Shown: positions 55,006 to 63,996 of the stretch, in pieces
Position numbering within the stretch: position 1 is the first letter of the stretch
Layout of the letters: each line of letters starts with the position of its first letter
From: Bacteroidetes bacterium GWB2_32_14
GTDB taxonomy: Bacteria; Bacteroidota; Bacteroidia; Bacteroidales; UBA12077
NCBI GenBank assembly: GCA_001768235.1
Contig: MENK01000014.1
Span: forward strand, 162,580-226,579
Length of the DNA: 64,000 nt
Direction of reading: 5' to 3'
Translations under genes and position numbers: made by a program
Notes under the pieces: model-generated
Databases searched by the model: none
What the model saw: only the letters and a program-made list of their open reading frames with translations
What the model was told of the DNA's origin: nothing

Positions 55006-55030
55006 TATCATTAATTTAAATTTTAGAATT

Positions 55031-55465
55031 ATGAAAAACATATTATTAAGCTTAACTATTTTATTAAGCATCTCATTTTCTGCATTTAGTCAGGATGAAA
55101 TTAATACAAACAAAGACAATAAAGACCTCCCCGAGATTTTTTTCGAAAAAACAACACATGACTACGGAACTCTAAAATACGATAGTGACGGCACATGTGA
55201 ATTTACGTTTAAAAATACAGGTAAAGAGCCTTTGTTATTAACACAGGTAAAAGCATCGTGCGGATGTACAACTCCAACATGGCCTAAAGAACCTATTAAA
55301 AGTGGTGATACAGGAACAATCGTTGTTAAATACAACACGAAAATAAGCGGGGCTTTTACAAAAAGTATCCGCGTGTATTCAAATGCAAAAACTGCAATGG
55401 TTACACTTACAATTAAAGGTTCGGTTGAAAACTCTCCTGCTGAAGCAGAAAGAAAAAACCAATAA
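55031..55465 (+). CDS. DUF1573 family secreted protein
   Basis: A 144-residue exported protein with a signal peptide (to about FSAFSQ). The mature part is one immunoglobulin-like DUF1573 domain: THDYGTLKYDSDGTCEFTFKNTG, KEPLLLTQVKASCGCTTPTWP and SGDTGTIVVKYNT, with the conserved SCGC cysteine pair. The family is very common in Bacteroidota and its role is unknown. It precedes the aminotransferase gene by 28 bases. Confidence 0.88.
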   Translation: MKNILLSLTILLSISFSAFSQDEINTNKDNKDLPEIFFEKTTHDYGTLKYDSDGTCEFTFKNTGKEPLLLTQVKASCGCTTPTWPKEPIKSGDTGTIVVKYNTKISGAFTKSIRVYSNAKTAMVTLTIKGSVENSPAEAERKNQ

Positions 55466-55493
55466 AAGATTTTTAAAAATATATCTAAAGCGT

Positions 55494-56693
55494 ATGCCTC
55501 AAATATCAGATAAAGGGAAATTGATGCCTGCATCACCCATTCGTAAATTGGTACCTTATGCAGAAGAAGCAAAAAAGAGAGGAAACAAAGTTTACCACTT
55601 AAATATTGGCCAACCCGATATTCCAACTCCTGAAGTTGCTTTAAATGCAATTAAAAATATTTCAGAAAAAGTTATTGAATATAGCCACTCTGCAGGAAAT
55701 GAATCGTACAGGAAAGGTTTGGCTAAATACTACCAGAGTGTTGGCATTCAGGTCGATCATACTGAAATGATTATCACAACAGGTGGTTCGGAAGCAATAA
55801 CCTTTGCTTTTTTAGCTACATTAAATCCAGGCGATGAAGTAATTATTCCGGAACCATTCTATGCAAACTACAATGGTTTTGCTGTTTCCGCGGGTATTGT
55901 TGTAAAACCAATTACATCTTACATTAAAAATGATTTCGCATTACCTGCAATTGAAGAATTTGAAAAAATTATTACTCCAAGAACCAAAGGTATTGTCATT
56001 TGCAATCCAAACAATCCTACAGGGTATCTTTATTCTGAAAAAGAGTTACAGCAATTAAAAACCTTAATTCAGAAATACGATTTGTATTTATATTCTGACG
56101 AGGTATATCGTGAGTTCTGCTATGACGGGAACACGCATTTCTCCGCGATGAACCTGAAAGGAATAGAAAACAACGTGATATTGATGGATTCTGTTTCGAA
56201 ACGATACAGCATGTGCGGTGTACGCGTGGGAGCTTTAATTACAAAAAACAAAGAAGTAATTACAACAGCAATGAAATTTGCCCAGGCTCGTTTGTGCCCT
56301 CCATCATTCGGACAGTGGGCCAGCGAAGCTGCTTTAAATACTCCAAAAGAATATTTTACCGAAGTTTATAACGAGTATATCGACAGAAGAAACTTTATGG
56401 TTGATGCGTTGAATAAAATTGAAGGTGTTTACTGCCCAAAACCTAAAGGTGCTTTTTATACCGTGGTAAAACTACCAATCGATGATTCTGACAGGTTCGC
56501 ACAATGGATTTTGAGCGAGTTCGAATACAAGAAACAAACGGTTATGGTTGCTCCTGCAACCGGGTTTTATGCTACACCGGGTTTAGGTAAAAATGAAGTT
56601 CGTATTGCTTATGTTCTTAAAAAAGAAGATTTGGCCATAGCAATGGAAGTTCTTGAACAAGCATTAAAAGTGTATCCGGGAAGAACAATCTAA
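55494..56693 (+). CDS. PLP-dependent aminotransferase (aspartate aminotransferase-like)
   Basis: A 399-residue fold-type I aminotransferase. The N-terminus MPASPIRKLVPYAEEA is normal, so the ATG at 55494 is used; a longer reading would overlap the DUF1573 gene. Motifs are HLNIGQPDIPTPE, GGSEAITFAFLATLNPGDEV, ICNPNNPTGYLYS and LYSDEVYREF with the PLP-binding Lys in DSVSKRYSMCGVRVGAL (about 236-240). It probably uses aspartate or another amino acid with 2-oxoglutarate; specificity cannot be read. Confidence 0.9.
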   Translation: MPQISDKGKLMPASPIRKLVPYAEEAKKRGNKVYHLNIGQPDIPTPEVALNAIKNISEKVIEYSHSAGNESYRKGLAKYYQSVGIQVDHTEMIITTGGSEAITFAFLATLNPGDEVIIPEPFYANYNGFAVSAGIVVKPITSYIKNDFALPAIEEFEKIITPRTKGIVICNPNNPTGYLYSEKELQQLKTLIQKYDLYLYSDEVYREFCYDGNTHFSAMNLKGIENNVILMDSVSKRYSMCGVRVGALITKNKEVITTAMKFAQARLCPPSFGQWASEAALNTPKEYFTEVYNEYIDRRNFMVDALNKIEGVYCPKPKGAFYTVVKLPIDDSDRFAQWILSEFEYKKQTVMVAPATGFYATPGLGKNEVRIAYVLKKEDLAIAMEVLEQALKVYPGRTI

Positions 56694-56716
56694 AAAATTC
56701 AATTATACTGTTATAC

Positions 56717-56748
56717 AAAAACAGTGGACATTCCTGTCCGCTGTTTTT
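56717..56748 (+). terminator. Rho-independent terminator after the aminotransferase gene
   Basis: AAAACAGTGGACA pairs with TGTCCGCTGTTTT around a TTCC loop (stem with one T-G pair), followed by TTTG and more T. It lies 24 bases after the aminotransferase stop and also faces the convergent DUF4180 gene. Confidence 0.8.
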
Positions 56749-56762
56749 GTTTTCAACACTCC

Positions 56763-57125
56763 TTATTTCCTGCTTAATTTTTCTCTTGCTTCATCTATTG
56801 AACCAACAAAATTAATTCGCCCGTGTTTATTGCTTTCAAAAATAAAATCCCTGAGACTTTTGCCCGGATATTTCGAAAAGTCCCCGACAATTGCCAGCCT
56901 TACATTATATGTTGAAAATTTCTGCAATATTTCGCCTGCAATTCCGGTTTTTAAATCAAAAAAATCAGAAACAAAATGTTCCTGCAGTAAAATCAGCTTA
57001 TTCGATCCCTGATAGCTGCAATCTGCCATTAAGTCTAATGCATCTTGTGTTTTTTTAATTACAACATTGTCTGAAATCACTTCAGCTATATTTTCGTCAT
57101 GAATCTGGTTAAAAACAATTCTCAT
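56763..57125 (-). CDS. DUF4180 family protein
   Basis: A 120-residue cytoplasmic alpha/beta protein: IAEVISDNVVIKKTQDALDLMADC, ILLQEHFVSDFFDLKTGIAGEIL and VRLAIVGDFSKYPGKSLRDFI. These stretches fit DUF4180, a family of unknown function. It starts one base after the stop of the NamZ-like gene upstream, so the two are cotranscribed. Confidence 0.82.
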   Translation of the reverse strand: MRIVFNQIHDENIAEVISDNVVIKKTQDALDLMADCSYQGSNKLILLQEHFVSDFFDLKTGIAGEILQKFSTYNVRLAIVGDFSKYPGKSLRDFIFESNKHGRINFVGSIDEAREKLSRK

Positions 57126-57126
57126 T

Positions 57127-58332
57127 TTAGTTTTGATTAATTCTGAAATCTTTGTAGATTAGATACTTCTTTCTTACATTTTTGAATTTTGCCAACTCCG
57201 GTTGCCAGCTTTCATGTATTTCACGTACTGTTTTCTTTTGAATAATCTGATCTTTAAGCTGTTTTGTACCTGAAATATTATAGAAATATAAATTAAAAAA
57301 ACCCTTTGAATTATTAGAATAACTGAATCCCAAAACCAGCCAGTCCAGGTTTATTGATTTTGATTCTATAACTTTTTTTACAGGATAATTTCTTAAATCT
57401 ACCCCGTAACATTTTTGGTTTTCGTGCAAGGGGAACTTACTTGCACCATCAATACTTCTTGGAGTATAACTAAATCCGGAATCTTTAAGATCGGGGCTTC
57501 CAAAAACCTGAAAAGGGAATTCGGTGCCACGGCCTACATTTAAAACTGTACCTTCGAAGAACCCCAATGATGGATAGAGATATACAGCCTGCATGTTTTG
57601 CAGGTTTGGCGACGGAGGTACAGGTAATTTATACAAAGAATCGTGTGTATAATTCTGGCAGGGAATATAATTAAGCTTGCACCGGATACTATTTTTCAAC
57701 CAGCCTTCCCCGTTAATCATAAGCGCGTATTCGGCAATTGTCATCCCATGAACAATTGGAACCGGATGCATGCCTACAAACGATCTGTAATTGGTATCAA
57801 GAACAGGGCCATCAACGTAAAACCCATTTGGGTTAGGCCTGTCGAGAATCAATAACTCAACATTATTTTCGGCACAGGCTTCCATAACATAATGCATGGT
57901 TGAAATATAGGTATAGTAACGAACACCCACATCCTGCAAATCAAAGATTACAACATCAATACCTGCTAAATTCTCTGATGTAGGCTTTTTGCTGCTTCCG
58001 TATAATGAAATTACAGGTAAACCGGTTTTTTCATCGACAAAGCTGTGAATGGTTTCACCTGCATCGCCATTGCCCCTGAAACCATGCTCGGGACTAAAAA
58101 CCTGTTTTACATGAACTCCTAATGCCAATAAAGTGTCTAAAAGGTTCGTGTTATTTACAACCGAAGTATGATTGGCAACCAGTGCTATATTTTTATCTTT
58201 TAATTGTTGAATATATTTACCTGTTTGCTCAGCCCCTGTTTTAATTCGCTTATTGCCGGCAACATCAGGGGGTGCACAACAATACAAACTAAAAACTAAA
58301 AGAGATAATATCAATTGTATTTTACATTTCAT
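57127..58332 (-). CDS. DUF1343 exo-beta-N-acetylmuramidase-like lipoprotein (NamZ family)
   Basis: A 401-residue exported protein. The ATG at 58330-58332 gives a signal peptide ending in LYCCAPPD, probably a lipobox; an earlier ATG at 58434 has no signal and is rejected. The DUF1343 pattern is clear: IALVANHTSVVNN, VKQVFSPEHGFRGNGDAGE, DVVIFDLQDVGVRYYTYIS and LDRPNPNG. Characterised members (NamZ) release terminal N-acetylmuramic acid from peptidoglycan fragments. It is divergent from the LolE-like gene. Confidence 0.88.
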   Translation of the reverse strand: MKCKIQLILSLLVFSLYCCAPPDVAGNKRIKTGAEQTGKYIQQLKDKNIALVANHTSVVNNTNLLDTLLALGVHVKQVFSPEHGFRGNGDAGETIHSFVDEKTGLPVISLYGSSKKPTSENLAGIDVVIFDLQDVGVRYYTYISTMHYVMEACAENNVELLILDRPNPNGFYVDGPVLDTNYRSFVGMHPVPIVHGMTIAEYALMINGEGWLKNSIRCKLNYIPCQNYTHDSLYKLPVPPSPNLQNMQAVYLYPSLGFFEGTVLNVGRGTEFPFQVFGSPDLKDSGFSYTPRSIDGASKFPLHENQKCYGVDLRNYPVKKVIESKSINLDWLVLGFSYSNNSKGFFNLYFYNISGTKQLKDQIIQKKTVREIHESWQPELAKFKNVRKKYLIYKDFRINQN

Positions 58333-58441
58333 AGTTGATCCGCTTATAAAAAAGTCTAAATTAATAATTTTATTACGAATATAATAATCTGTACTTTCAT
58401 CTGATTTATTCATTTGTATTCTGAGCATGAACATTTTTTAC

Positions 58442-58449
58442 TACTTTTG
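58442..58449 (+). promoter_or_regulatory. -7 promoter element of the LolE-like gene (TACTTTTG)
   Basis: TACTTTTG matches TAnnTTTG exactly and ends 22 bases before the TTG start at 58472, which supports that start. Confidence 0.5.
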
Positions 58450-58471
58450 TAACTGAACTAAAAATTTAACA

Positions 58472-59716
58472 TTGAATACAGAGCTTTTTATTGCACGTAG
58501 AATTTTTTTCGACAAAACCACAAAAAAGGGAATTTCTCAACCTATTGTAACTATTGCAATAATTGGCATAGCTCTCGGATTAGCGGTTATGATTCTTTCC
58601 GTGGCTATTGTTACCGGGTTTAAATCTGAAATAAGCAATAAAGTTATAGGGTTTGGGTCGCATATCCAGATAATCAACTACGATACAAATGTTTCTTACG
58701 AAACGGTTCCTATAAATAAAAACAAAAGTTTTTATACTGATTTAATTGATCTTGATGGAGTTAAGAACGTGCAGGTATTTGCTACAAAAGCAGGAATTAT
58801 TAAAACAAAAACAGATTTTAAAGGCATTGTATTAAAAGGAGTTGGAACTGATTTCGATTGGTCATTCTTTTCAAAATATATCGTTGAAGGCGAAACATTT
58901 GTTGTTCGGGATTCAATTAAAACAGATAAAATATTAATTTCGAAATATCTGGCTGATCTTTTAAAACTACATTCGGGAGATAAGGTTCAGGCTTATTTTA
59001 TCCAGCAACCACCCCGCATGAGAGCTTTTACAGTTTCAGGAATATACCAGACTAATCTTGCCGAGTTTGATGAACAGTTTGCATTGGTTGATATTGGTCA
59101 TATTCAAAGTATAAATGGCTGGAACAGCGATCAAGTGAGCGGAATTGAAATTACCATTGACAATTTTTCCCGGCTTGAAGAAATGACTGAAACAGTTAAA
59201 GATATTGCAGGTTTTAGCTTTTCATCCGAAGGAACAAAATTGAGAATCCAGAATATAAAAGAGAAATACCCGCAAATTTTCGATTGGTTAAACCTAACCG
59301 ACATGAATGTTTGGGTAATCCTGATTATTATTACACTCGTGGCCGGGTTCAATATGGTATCCGGGTTATTGATATTGATCCTGGAACGAACAAATATGAT
59401 TGGTATTTTAAAAGCTATCGGAACAAATAACTGGTCGATACGAAAAATATTCCTGTACCAGTCTGGTTTTTTAATTACTAAAGGATTGCTTTGGGGAAAT
59501 ATTGTAGGAATAATTATTTGCATATTACAGAGTCAATTTCAAATTATAAAATTAGATCCTGCAAGCTACTACCTGGAAGCTGTTCCAATAAATTTAAAAC
59601 TATGGCATATATTGGCTTTAAACGTAGCATCCTTAATAATAACCGTGTTAATGCTTGTTGTTCCATCATATATTATTTCCCGGTTAAGTCCCGAAAAAAC
59701 CATTCGGTTCAACTAA
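58472..59716 (+). CDS. LolE/FtsX-type ABC transporter permease
   Basis: A 414-residue inner-membrane protein with four spans: one near the N-terminus (about 23-48), a large extracytoplasmic domain (about 50-265), and three near the C-terminus (about 272-300, 320-345, 375-400). This layout and MNTELFIARRIFF at the start match the LolC/E family, which extracts lipoproteins from the inner membrane for the outer membrane. The start codon is TTG; the next ATG would remove the first span. The ATPase subunit is not in this window. Confidence 0.87.
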   Translation: MNTELFIARRIFFDKTTKKGISQPIVTIAIIGIALGLAVMILSVAIVTGFKSEISNKVIGFGSHIQIINYDTNVSYETVPINKNKSFYTDLIDLDGVKNVQVFATKAGIIKTKTDFKGIVLKGVGTDFDWSFFSKYIVEGETFVVRDSIKTDKILISKYLADLLKLHSGDKVQAYFIQQPPRMRAFTVSGIYQTNLAEFDEQFALVDIGHIQSINGWNSDQVSGIEITIDNFSRLEEMTETVKDIAGFSFSSEGTKLRIQNIKEKYPQIFDWLNLTDMNVWVILIIITLVAGFNMVSGLLILILERTNMIGILKAIGTNNWSIRKIFLYQSGFLITKGLLWGNIVGIIICILQSQFQIIKLDPASYYLEAVPINLKLWHILALNVASLIITVLMLVVPSYIISRLSPEKTIRFN

Positions 59717-59867
59717 TTTCATTTTTTATTTACCCATACATCCGTTCTTTATTGATGTGTTTATATTTTGTTTAAAGAATACTTTTCAATTCTCATATTT
59801 TTTTTACTAATTTAACGCACAATATTTTTTAGTTCCCATCCCTAAAAACAAATATGTGTAAAAGAAT

Positions 59868-61853
59868 ATGAAAACTACATCAGACGAACCTGCTCAGTTA
59901 AATCCAAAACAGAATTACGAAAAAACCAGGAAAGAAATTGGATACGTACCTCGCAAGAAAGCGAAGCTTTCCGATTACCAACGAATTGGTTTCATGTCCG
60001 GATTAGAAGTGCATCAACAGTTAAAAACAAAAGAAAAGCTTTTCTGTCATTGTCCCGCGGGTATTTATCACAACCATAATGATTTTAATGCCGAAATTAT
60101 ACGACACATGCGTCCTACACTAAGTGAGCTTGGAGAATATGATGGTACAGCACTTATGGAGCAAAAAACACGCAAAGAAATAATTTACCGCATAAACAAC
60201 AAAACGGCCTGTACATACGAAATTGATGATACTCCTCCTTTCAAAATCGATCGCGAAGCATTAGAATATGCGTTAGAAATTTCGTTATTATGTAAATTAA
60301 ACATTGTTGGCGAAGTGCACATTACCCGGAAACAATACCTCGATGGCAGTATCCCTACAGGATTCCAAAGAACAGCCATATTAGGCGTTGAAGGTGAAAT
60401 ACCATTAAAAAACAAAAAAGTACGGTTAATTCAATTAAGTATTGAAGAAGATTCGTGCCGCGAGATTTCAGATATCCGCCATACACGAATATATAAAACC
60501 GATCGTTTAGGAATGCCTTTAATTGAAACTGTTACTTATCCTGAATTATTTACACCCGAAGAACTTAAAGAAGCCGCACAATATATTCGTTTCTTAAACC
60601 GAAGTACAGGGAAAGTAAGAACCGGGATAGGTGCGGGCAGAGAAGATGTGAATGTAAGCTGTAAAGGAGGTACCCGTGTTGAAATAAAAGGAGTTGCTCA
60701 TAACAAATGGATACCTGAACTTTCTCACAACGAGGCATTCCGTCAATGGGCATTATTAAATATTCGTGAAAAATTAAATAACCAGGTAAAAAATTCTTCT
60801 GGCTGGAAAATTAAGCATATCGAAATCGATTATCGTGATTACGATTTAAAGTATCAACCCATAATAGATGGACTTATAGATAAATACAGAATTATAGCTG
60901 TTAATTTACCGGATTTTAAGGGGATCATGTCTCATTTCACACAGCCCGGGAAAATGTTTGCTGACGAGATTTGCGACAGGCTAAAAGTAATAGCATGTCT
61001 CGAAAAACCAAACATGACTCATTCTGAAGAGATTGAACCAGTTATTATTCCTGAAAATTTCGAAAAATTAAAAAAAGCATTTAGTGCCGGCGAACATGAT
61101 GCCCAGCTTATATTCTGGGCTCCCGATGCTGATATAAAAACAGCCCTTGAAGTTATTGAAGAACGTTGCAAGATGGCTTTTGAAGGCGTTCCTAAAGAAA
61201 CCCGTAAAGGATTTGCCGACGGAACAACTATTTTTGAACGCGTACTTCCCGGAGCCGACAGAATGTATCCCGATACCGACTCTGCTCCAATACCATTAGA
61301 AGATGAATACATTACTAAATTATCAAAAAGAGTTCCTACCGATATCATCGAGCGGTATAATCAGCTTAAACAATGGGATGTACCCGAAGATACCTATACC
61401 TATATTTTTAGAAATAACTTATATCCTTTAATCGAGCGAATTGTAACTGAACTTAAACTCAACCCCAAATTCGTGGGTTCATTTATTGGTCATCGTTTAA
61501 AATTCGTTGAAGGCCATAATAAATCAGCAAATACTTTCGATTATGATAAAATTTATGATCTCTTTAAATTCTTAATTGATAAGAAACTTGAAATTAATCT
61601 TAGTAAAAAAATCCTGCCTGTATTTTACCAGTATCCCAAAATGGATTTCAACTCCATACTCACAAGCCTTAATTTTAAACAGGTACCTCACGAAGAAATT
61701 ATTTCAAAAATTCCTTTCTTAAAACATAAATTTTCAGAGATAAAAATCTCAAAAAAAGATGAGGTTGCTGTACACTGGATCATGGGTGAATTACAAAAAA
61801 CAGCAATTGGGAATATAGCACCTGAGCAACTTGCTAAAGCTATTGAACAGTAA
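59868..61853 (+). CDS. gatE: Glu-tRNA(Gln) amidotransferase subunit E, archaeal type
   Basis: A 661-residue subunit that binds misacylated Glu-tRNA(Gln) and activates the glutamate in the GatDE amidotransferase. Motifs typical of GatE are GLEVHQQLKTKEKLFCHCP (about 45-63), IDDTPPFKIDREAL, DGSIPTGFQRTA and GIGAGREDVNVSCKGG, with an AspRS-like GAD insertion (about 285-400) and ETRKGFADGTTIFERVLPGADRMYPDTD. GatE is described as an archaeal enzyme; bacteria normally use GatCAB. Codon usage and AT content look like the neighbouring genes, so transfer is not recent. It precedes gatD by 33 bases. Confidence 0.93.
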   Translation: MKTTSDEPAQLNPKQNYEKTRKEIGYVPRKKAKLSDYQRIGFMSGLEVHQQLKTKEKLFCHCPAGIYHNHNDFNAEIIRHMRPTLSELGEYDGTALMEQKTRKEIIYRINNKTACTYEIDDTPPFKIDREALEYALEISLLCKLNIVGEVHITRKQYLDGSIPTGFQRTAILGVEGEIPLKNKKVRLIQLSIEEDSCREISDIRHTRIYKTDRLGMPLIETVTYPELFTPEELKEAAQYIRFLNRSTGKVRTGIGAGREDVNVSCKGGTRVEIKGVAHNKWIPELSHNEAFRQWALLNIREKLNNQVKNSSGWKIKHIEIDYRDYDLKYQPIIDGLIDKYRIIAVNLPDFKGIMSHFTQPGKMFADEICDRLKVIACLEKPNMTHSEEIEPVIIPENFEKLKKAFSAGEHDAQLIFWAPDADIKTALEVIEERCKMAFEGVPKETRKGFADGTTIFERVLPGADRMYPDTDSAPIPLEDEYITKLSKRVPTDIIERYNQLKQWDVPEDTYTYIFRNNLYPLIERIVTELKLNPKFVGSFIGHRLKFVEGHNKSANTFDYDKIYDLFKFLIDKKLEINLSKKILPVFYQYPKMDFNSILTSLNFKQVPHEEIISKIPFLKHKFSEIKISKKDEVAVHWIMGELQKTAIGNIAPEQLAKAIEQ

Positions 61854-61886
61854 TTATTTAATTGTAAAATTTCAAAAAATAACAGA

Positions 61887-63272
61887 ATGAGCGAAGATAT
61901 TTTTCAAGGATATAAAGGTAAAGCATTAGAAATACTTAAAAAATACAATGTCCGGGTATGGGGCCTTGCCCAGATTCAAACATCACGTGGAAATTTTAGC
62001 GGTACCGTTTTACCCCGTTCCGAAACCGACGACGATAAACATATTGTACTAAAAATTATTACCGGATATAATATTGGAATAGATACCGCTACCATACTCG
62101 ATATGAAAGAAACAGGGTATCAAAAAGCAAATTATAAAATCCCCGAGAAAGAATTTCCATATACCAAAGGCAAGCCAAACGTAAAACTCTTGGGAACAGG
62201 TGGTACTATTGCATCACGCTTAGATTACAGAACAGGAGCAGTTATTCCGGCTTTCTCTCCAGGAGAATTGTACGGAGCAGTTCCCGAATTAGCTGATATT
62301 TGTAATCTTACAACCGAAAAATTATTCGCTGTTTTTAGCGAAAATATGGGACCCGAACAATACAAAGCCCTTGCTATTGCTATTGGAAAAGAAATTGAAA
62401 ACGGAATCGACGGAATAATAATTGGGCATGGTACAGATACTTTAAGTCATACTGCTGCTGCTTTAACTTTCATGGTACAAAACTCACCTGTACCAATCGT
62501 TTTAGTAGGCTCTCAGCGTTCATCAGACAGGCCTTCTTCCGATGCCGCGTTAAATCTTATGCATGCTGCATACACTGCCGGCCATTCAGATATCGCGGAA
62601 GTTATGGTTTGTATGTTTGGCCCTACTTCAGACGAATATGGATTTTTACATCGAGGTACCCGTGTTAGAAAAATGCACTCATCCTATCGTTCAACATTCA
62701 GAACTATTGGTGATGTTCCATTAGCTACAGTTCGAAGAGGAAGTGTTACTCCTATTAAAAAAGAATACAATCATCGCCGTAAAGACAGAAAAGTAAAAAT
62801 CCTTCCCTATTTTGAAGAAAAAGTCGCTATTGTCTATTATTACCCCAATATGCAACCCGATATGATAGATTCATTAGTTGATAATGGATATAAAGGTATA
62901 ATAATTGCCGGTACAGGGTTAGGGCATATAAACAAACCTCTATACCCTGCGATTGATCGTGCAACAAAAAAAGGGGTTCATATTTTCATGACAGTTCAAA
63001 CACTTTGGGGTTATGTTAATATGTTTGTTTACGACACGGGCCGTGATTTAATGGATAAAGGTATTATTCCCGGAGAAAACATGATCCCCGAAATTGCTTA
63101 TATTAAACTTGGCTGGGTGTTAGGTCAGACAAATGACCCTGAAGAGGTCAGAAGGCTAATGCTTACACCAATAAATGACGAGATAACTTCTAAAGAACCT
63201 TACAATGGATATTTAATTTATCAGGGAGGTGTTCCCGAAGTTGAAGACTTTATCAAACGTTTCAGAAAATAG
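61887..63272 (+). CDS. gatD: Glu-tRNA(Gln) amidotransferase subunit D, archaeal type
   Basis: A 461-residue asparaginase-like subunit that supplies ammonia to GatE. An N-terminal SH3-like domain (VWGLAQIQTSRGNFSGTVLPRS, about 24-45) distinguishes GatD from plain asparaginases. The asparaginase core has GTGGTIASRLDYRTGAV (nucleophile Thr region, about 107-123), IIGHGTDTLSHTAAA (about 178-192) and LVGSQRSSDRPSSDAALNL. With gatE it forms the full heterotetrameric enzyme. It ends 10 bases before the NUDIX gene. Confidence 0.93.
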   Translation: MSEDIFQGYKGKALEILKKYNVRVWGLAQIQTSRGNFSGTVLPRSETDDDKHIVLKIITGYNIGIDTATILDMKETGYQKANYKIPEKEFPYTKGKPNVKLLGTGGTIASRLDYRTGAVIPAFSPGELYGAVPELADICNLTTEKLFAVFSENMGPEQYKALAIAIGKEIENGIDGIIIGHGTDTLSHTAAALTFMVQNSPVPIVLVGSQRSSDRPSSDAALNLMHAAYTAGHSDIAEVMVCMFGPTSDEYGFLHRGTRVRKMHSSYRSTFRTIGDVPLATVRRGSVTPIKKEYNHRRKDRKVKILPYFEEKVAIVYYYPNMQPDMIDSLVDNGYKGIIIAGTGLGHINKPLYPAIDRATKKGVHIFMTVQTLWGYVNMFVYDTGRDLMDKGIIPGENMIPEIAYIKLGWVLGQTNDPEEVRRLMLTPINDEITSKEPYNGYLIYQGGVPEVEDFIKRFRK

Positions 63273-63282
63273 ATTTTTCTTT

Positions 63283-63909
63283 ATGTATTCAGATTTTTTT
63301 AATTCTTTAAAATACCAATTACAAAAAGAATTACCTGGTCTTTCGGCTCAATTAAAAATGGCCCCTTCGATAAGACCAGGGTTAAAATCTGAAATTACAA
63401 ACCTGAATGCAGCCGTATTAATCCTTCTATATATTAAAAATAAAAATATCAATATTGCCTTAATAAAAAGAAGCGAATACAATGGGCCTCATAGTGGACA
63501 AATTTCTTTACCCGGAGGAAAATTCGAACAGATTGATGTATCATTAATTAATACAGCTATTCGTGAAACACAGGAAGAGATAGGAATTAATCCTGATCAT
63601 GTTGAAATTCTAGGAAGTCTTACACCTCTTCATATCCCTGTCAGCAATTTTTTTGTTCAACCTGTCGTTGGATTATATAAATCAGAACCTTCGTTTAATC
63701 CCGATAAATCAGAGGTCGAATATGTTATTGAACTAAATCTTCTTGATTTAATTAAACCTGAAAATTGTACTGTAAAAGACTTTAATTATAAGCAAACACT
63801 GTTTACTGCTCCGGTTTATAATTGTAATGGGTATGCAATCTGGGGAGCAACTGCAATGATATTATCAGAGTTTCTCGAGATAATCAATCAAATTAAACTA
63901 AAATTATAG
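63283..63909 (+). CDS. NUDIX hydrolase, coenzyme A pyrophosphatase type
   Basis: A 208-residue enzyme that likely hydrolyses CoA or a related nucleotide diphosphate. The UPF0035-type motif before the box is HSGQISLPGGKF (about 86-97), and the Nudix box ends TAIRETQEEIGI (about 105-116). An upstream in-frame ATG at 63229 lies inside gatD and is rejected; the ATG at 63283 is 10 bases after the gatD stop. It looks cotranscribed with gatED and is followed by a terminator. Confidence 0.88.
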   Translation: MYSDFFNSLKYQLQKELPGLSAQLKMAPSIRPGLKSEITNLNAAVLILLYIKNKNINIALIKRSEYNGPHSGQISLPGGKFEQIDVSLINTAIRETQEEIGINPDHVEILGSLTPLHIPVSNFFVQPVVGLYKSEPSFNPDKSEVEYVIELNLLDLIKPENCTVKDFNYKQTLFTAPVYNCNGYAIWGATAMILSEFLEIINQIKLKL

Positions 63910-63966
63910 GCAATTAACTTGATTCTTTCTCGATGTTCAAGTTATTATCCGGGCTACAAAAAAGAA

Positions 63967-63996
63967 AAAAGCCCCATTCTTTTGAATGAGGCTTTT
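63967..63996 (+). terminator. Rho-independent terminator after the gatE-gatD-NUDIX group
   Basis: AAAAGCCCCATTC pairs with GAATGAGGCTTTT around a TTTT loop with one C-A mismatch. It lies 58 bases after the NUDIX stop and probably ends the gatE-gatD-NUDIX transcript. Confidence 0.75.
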
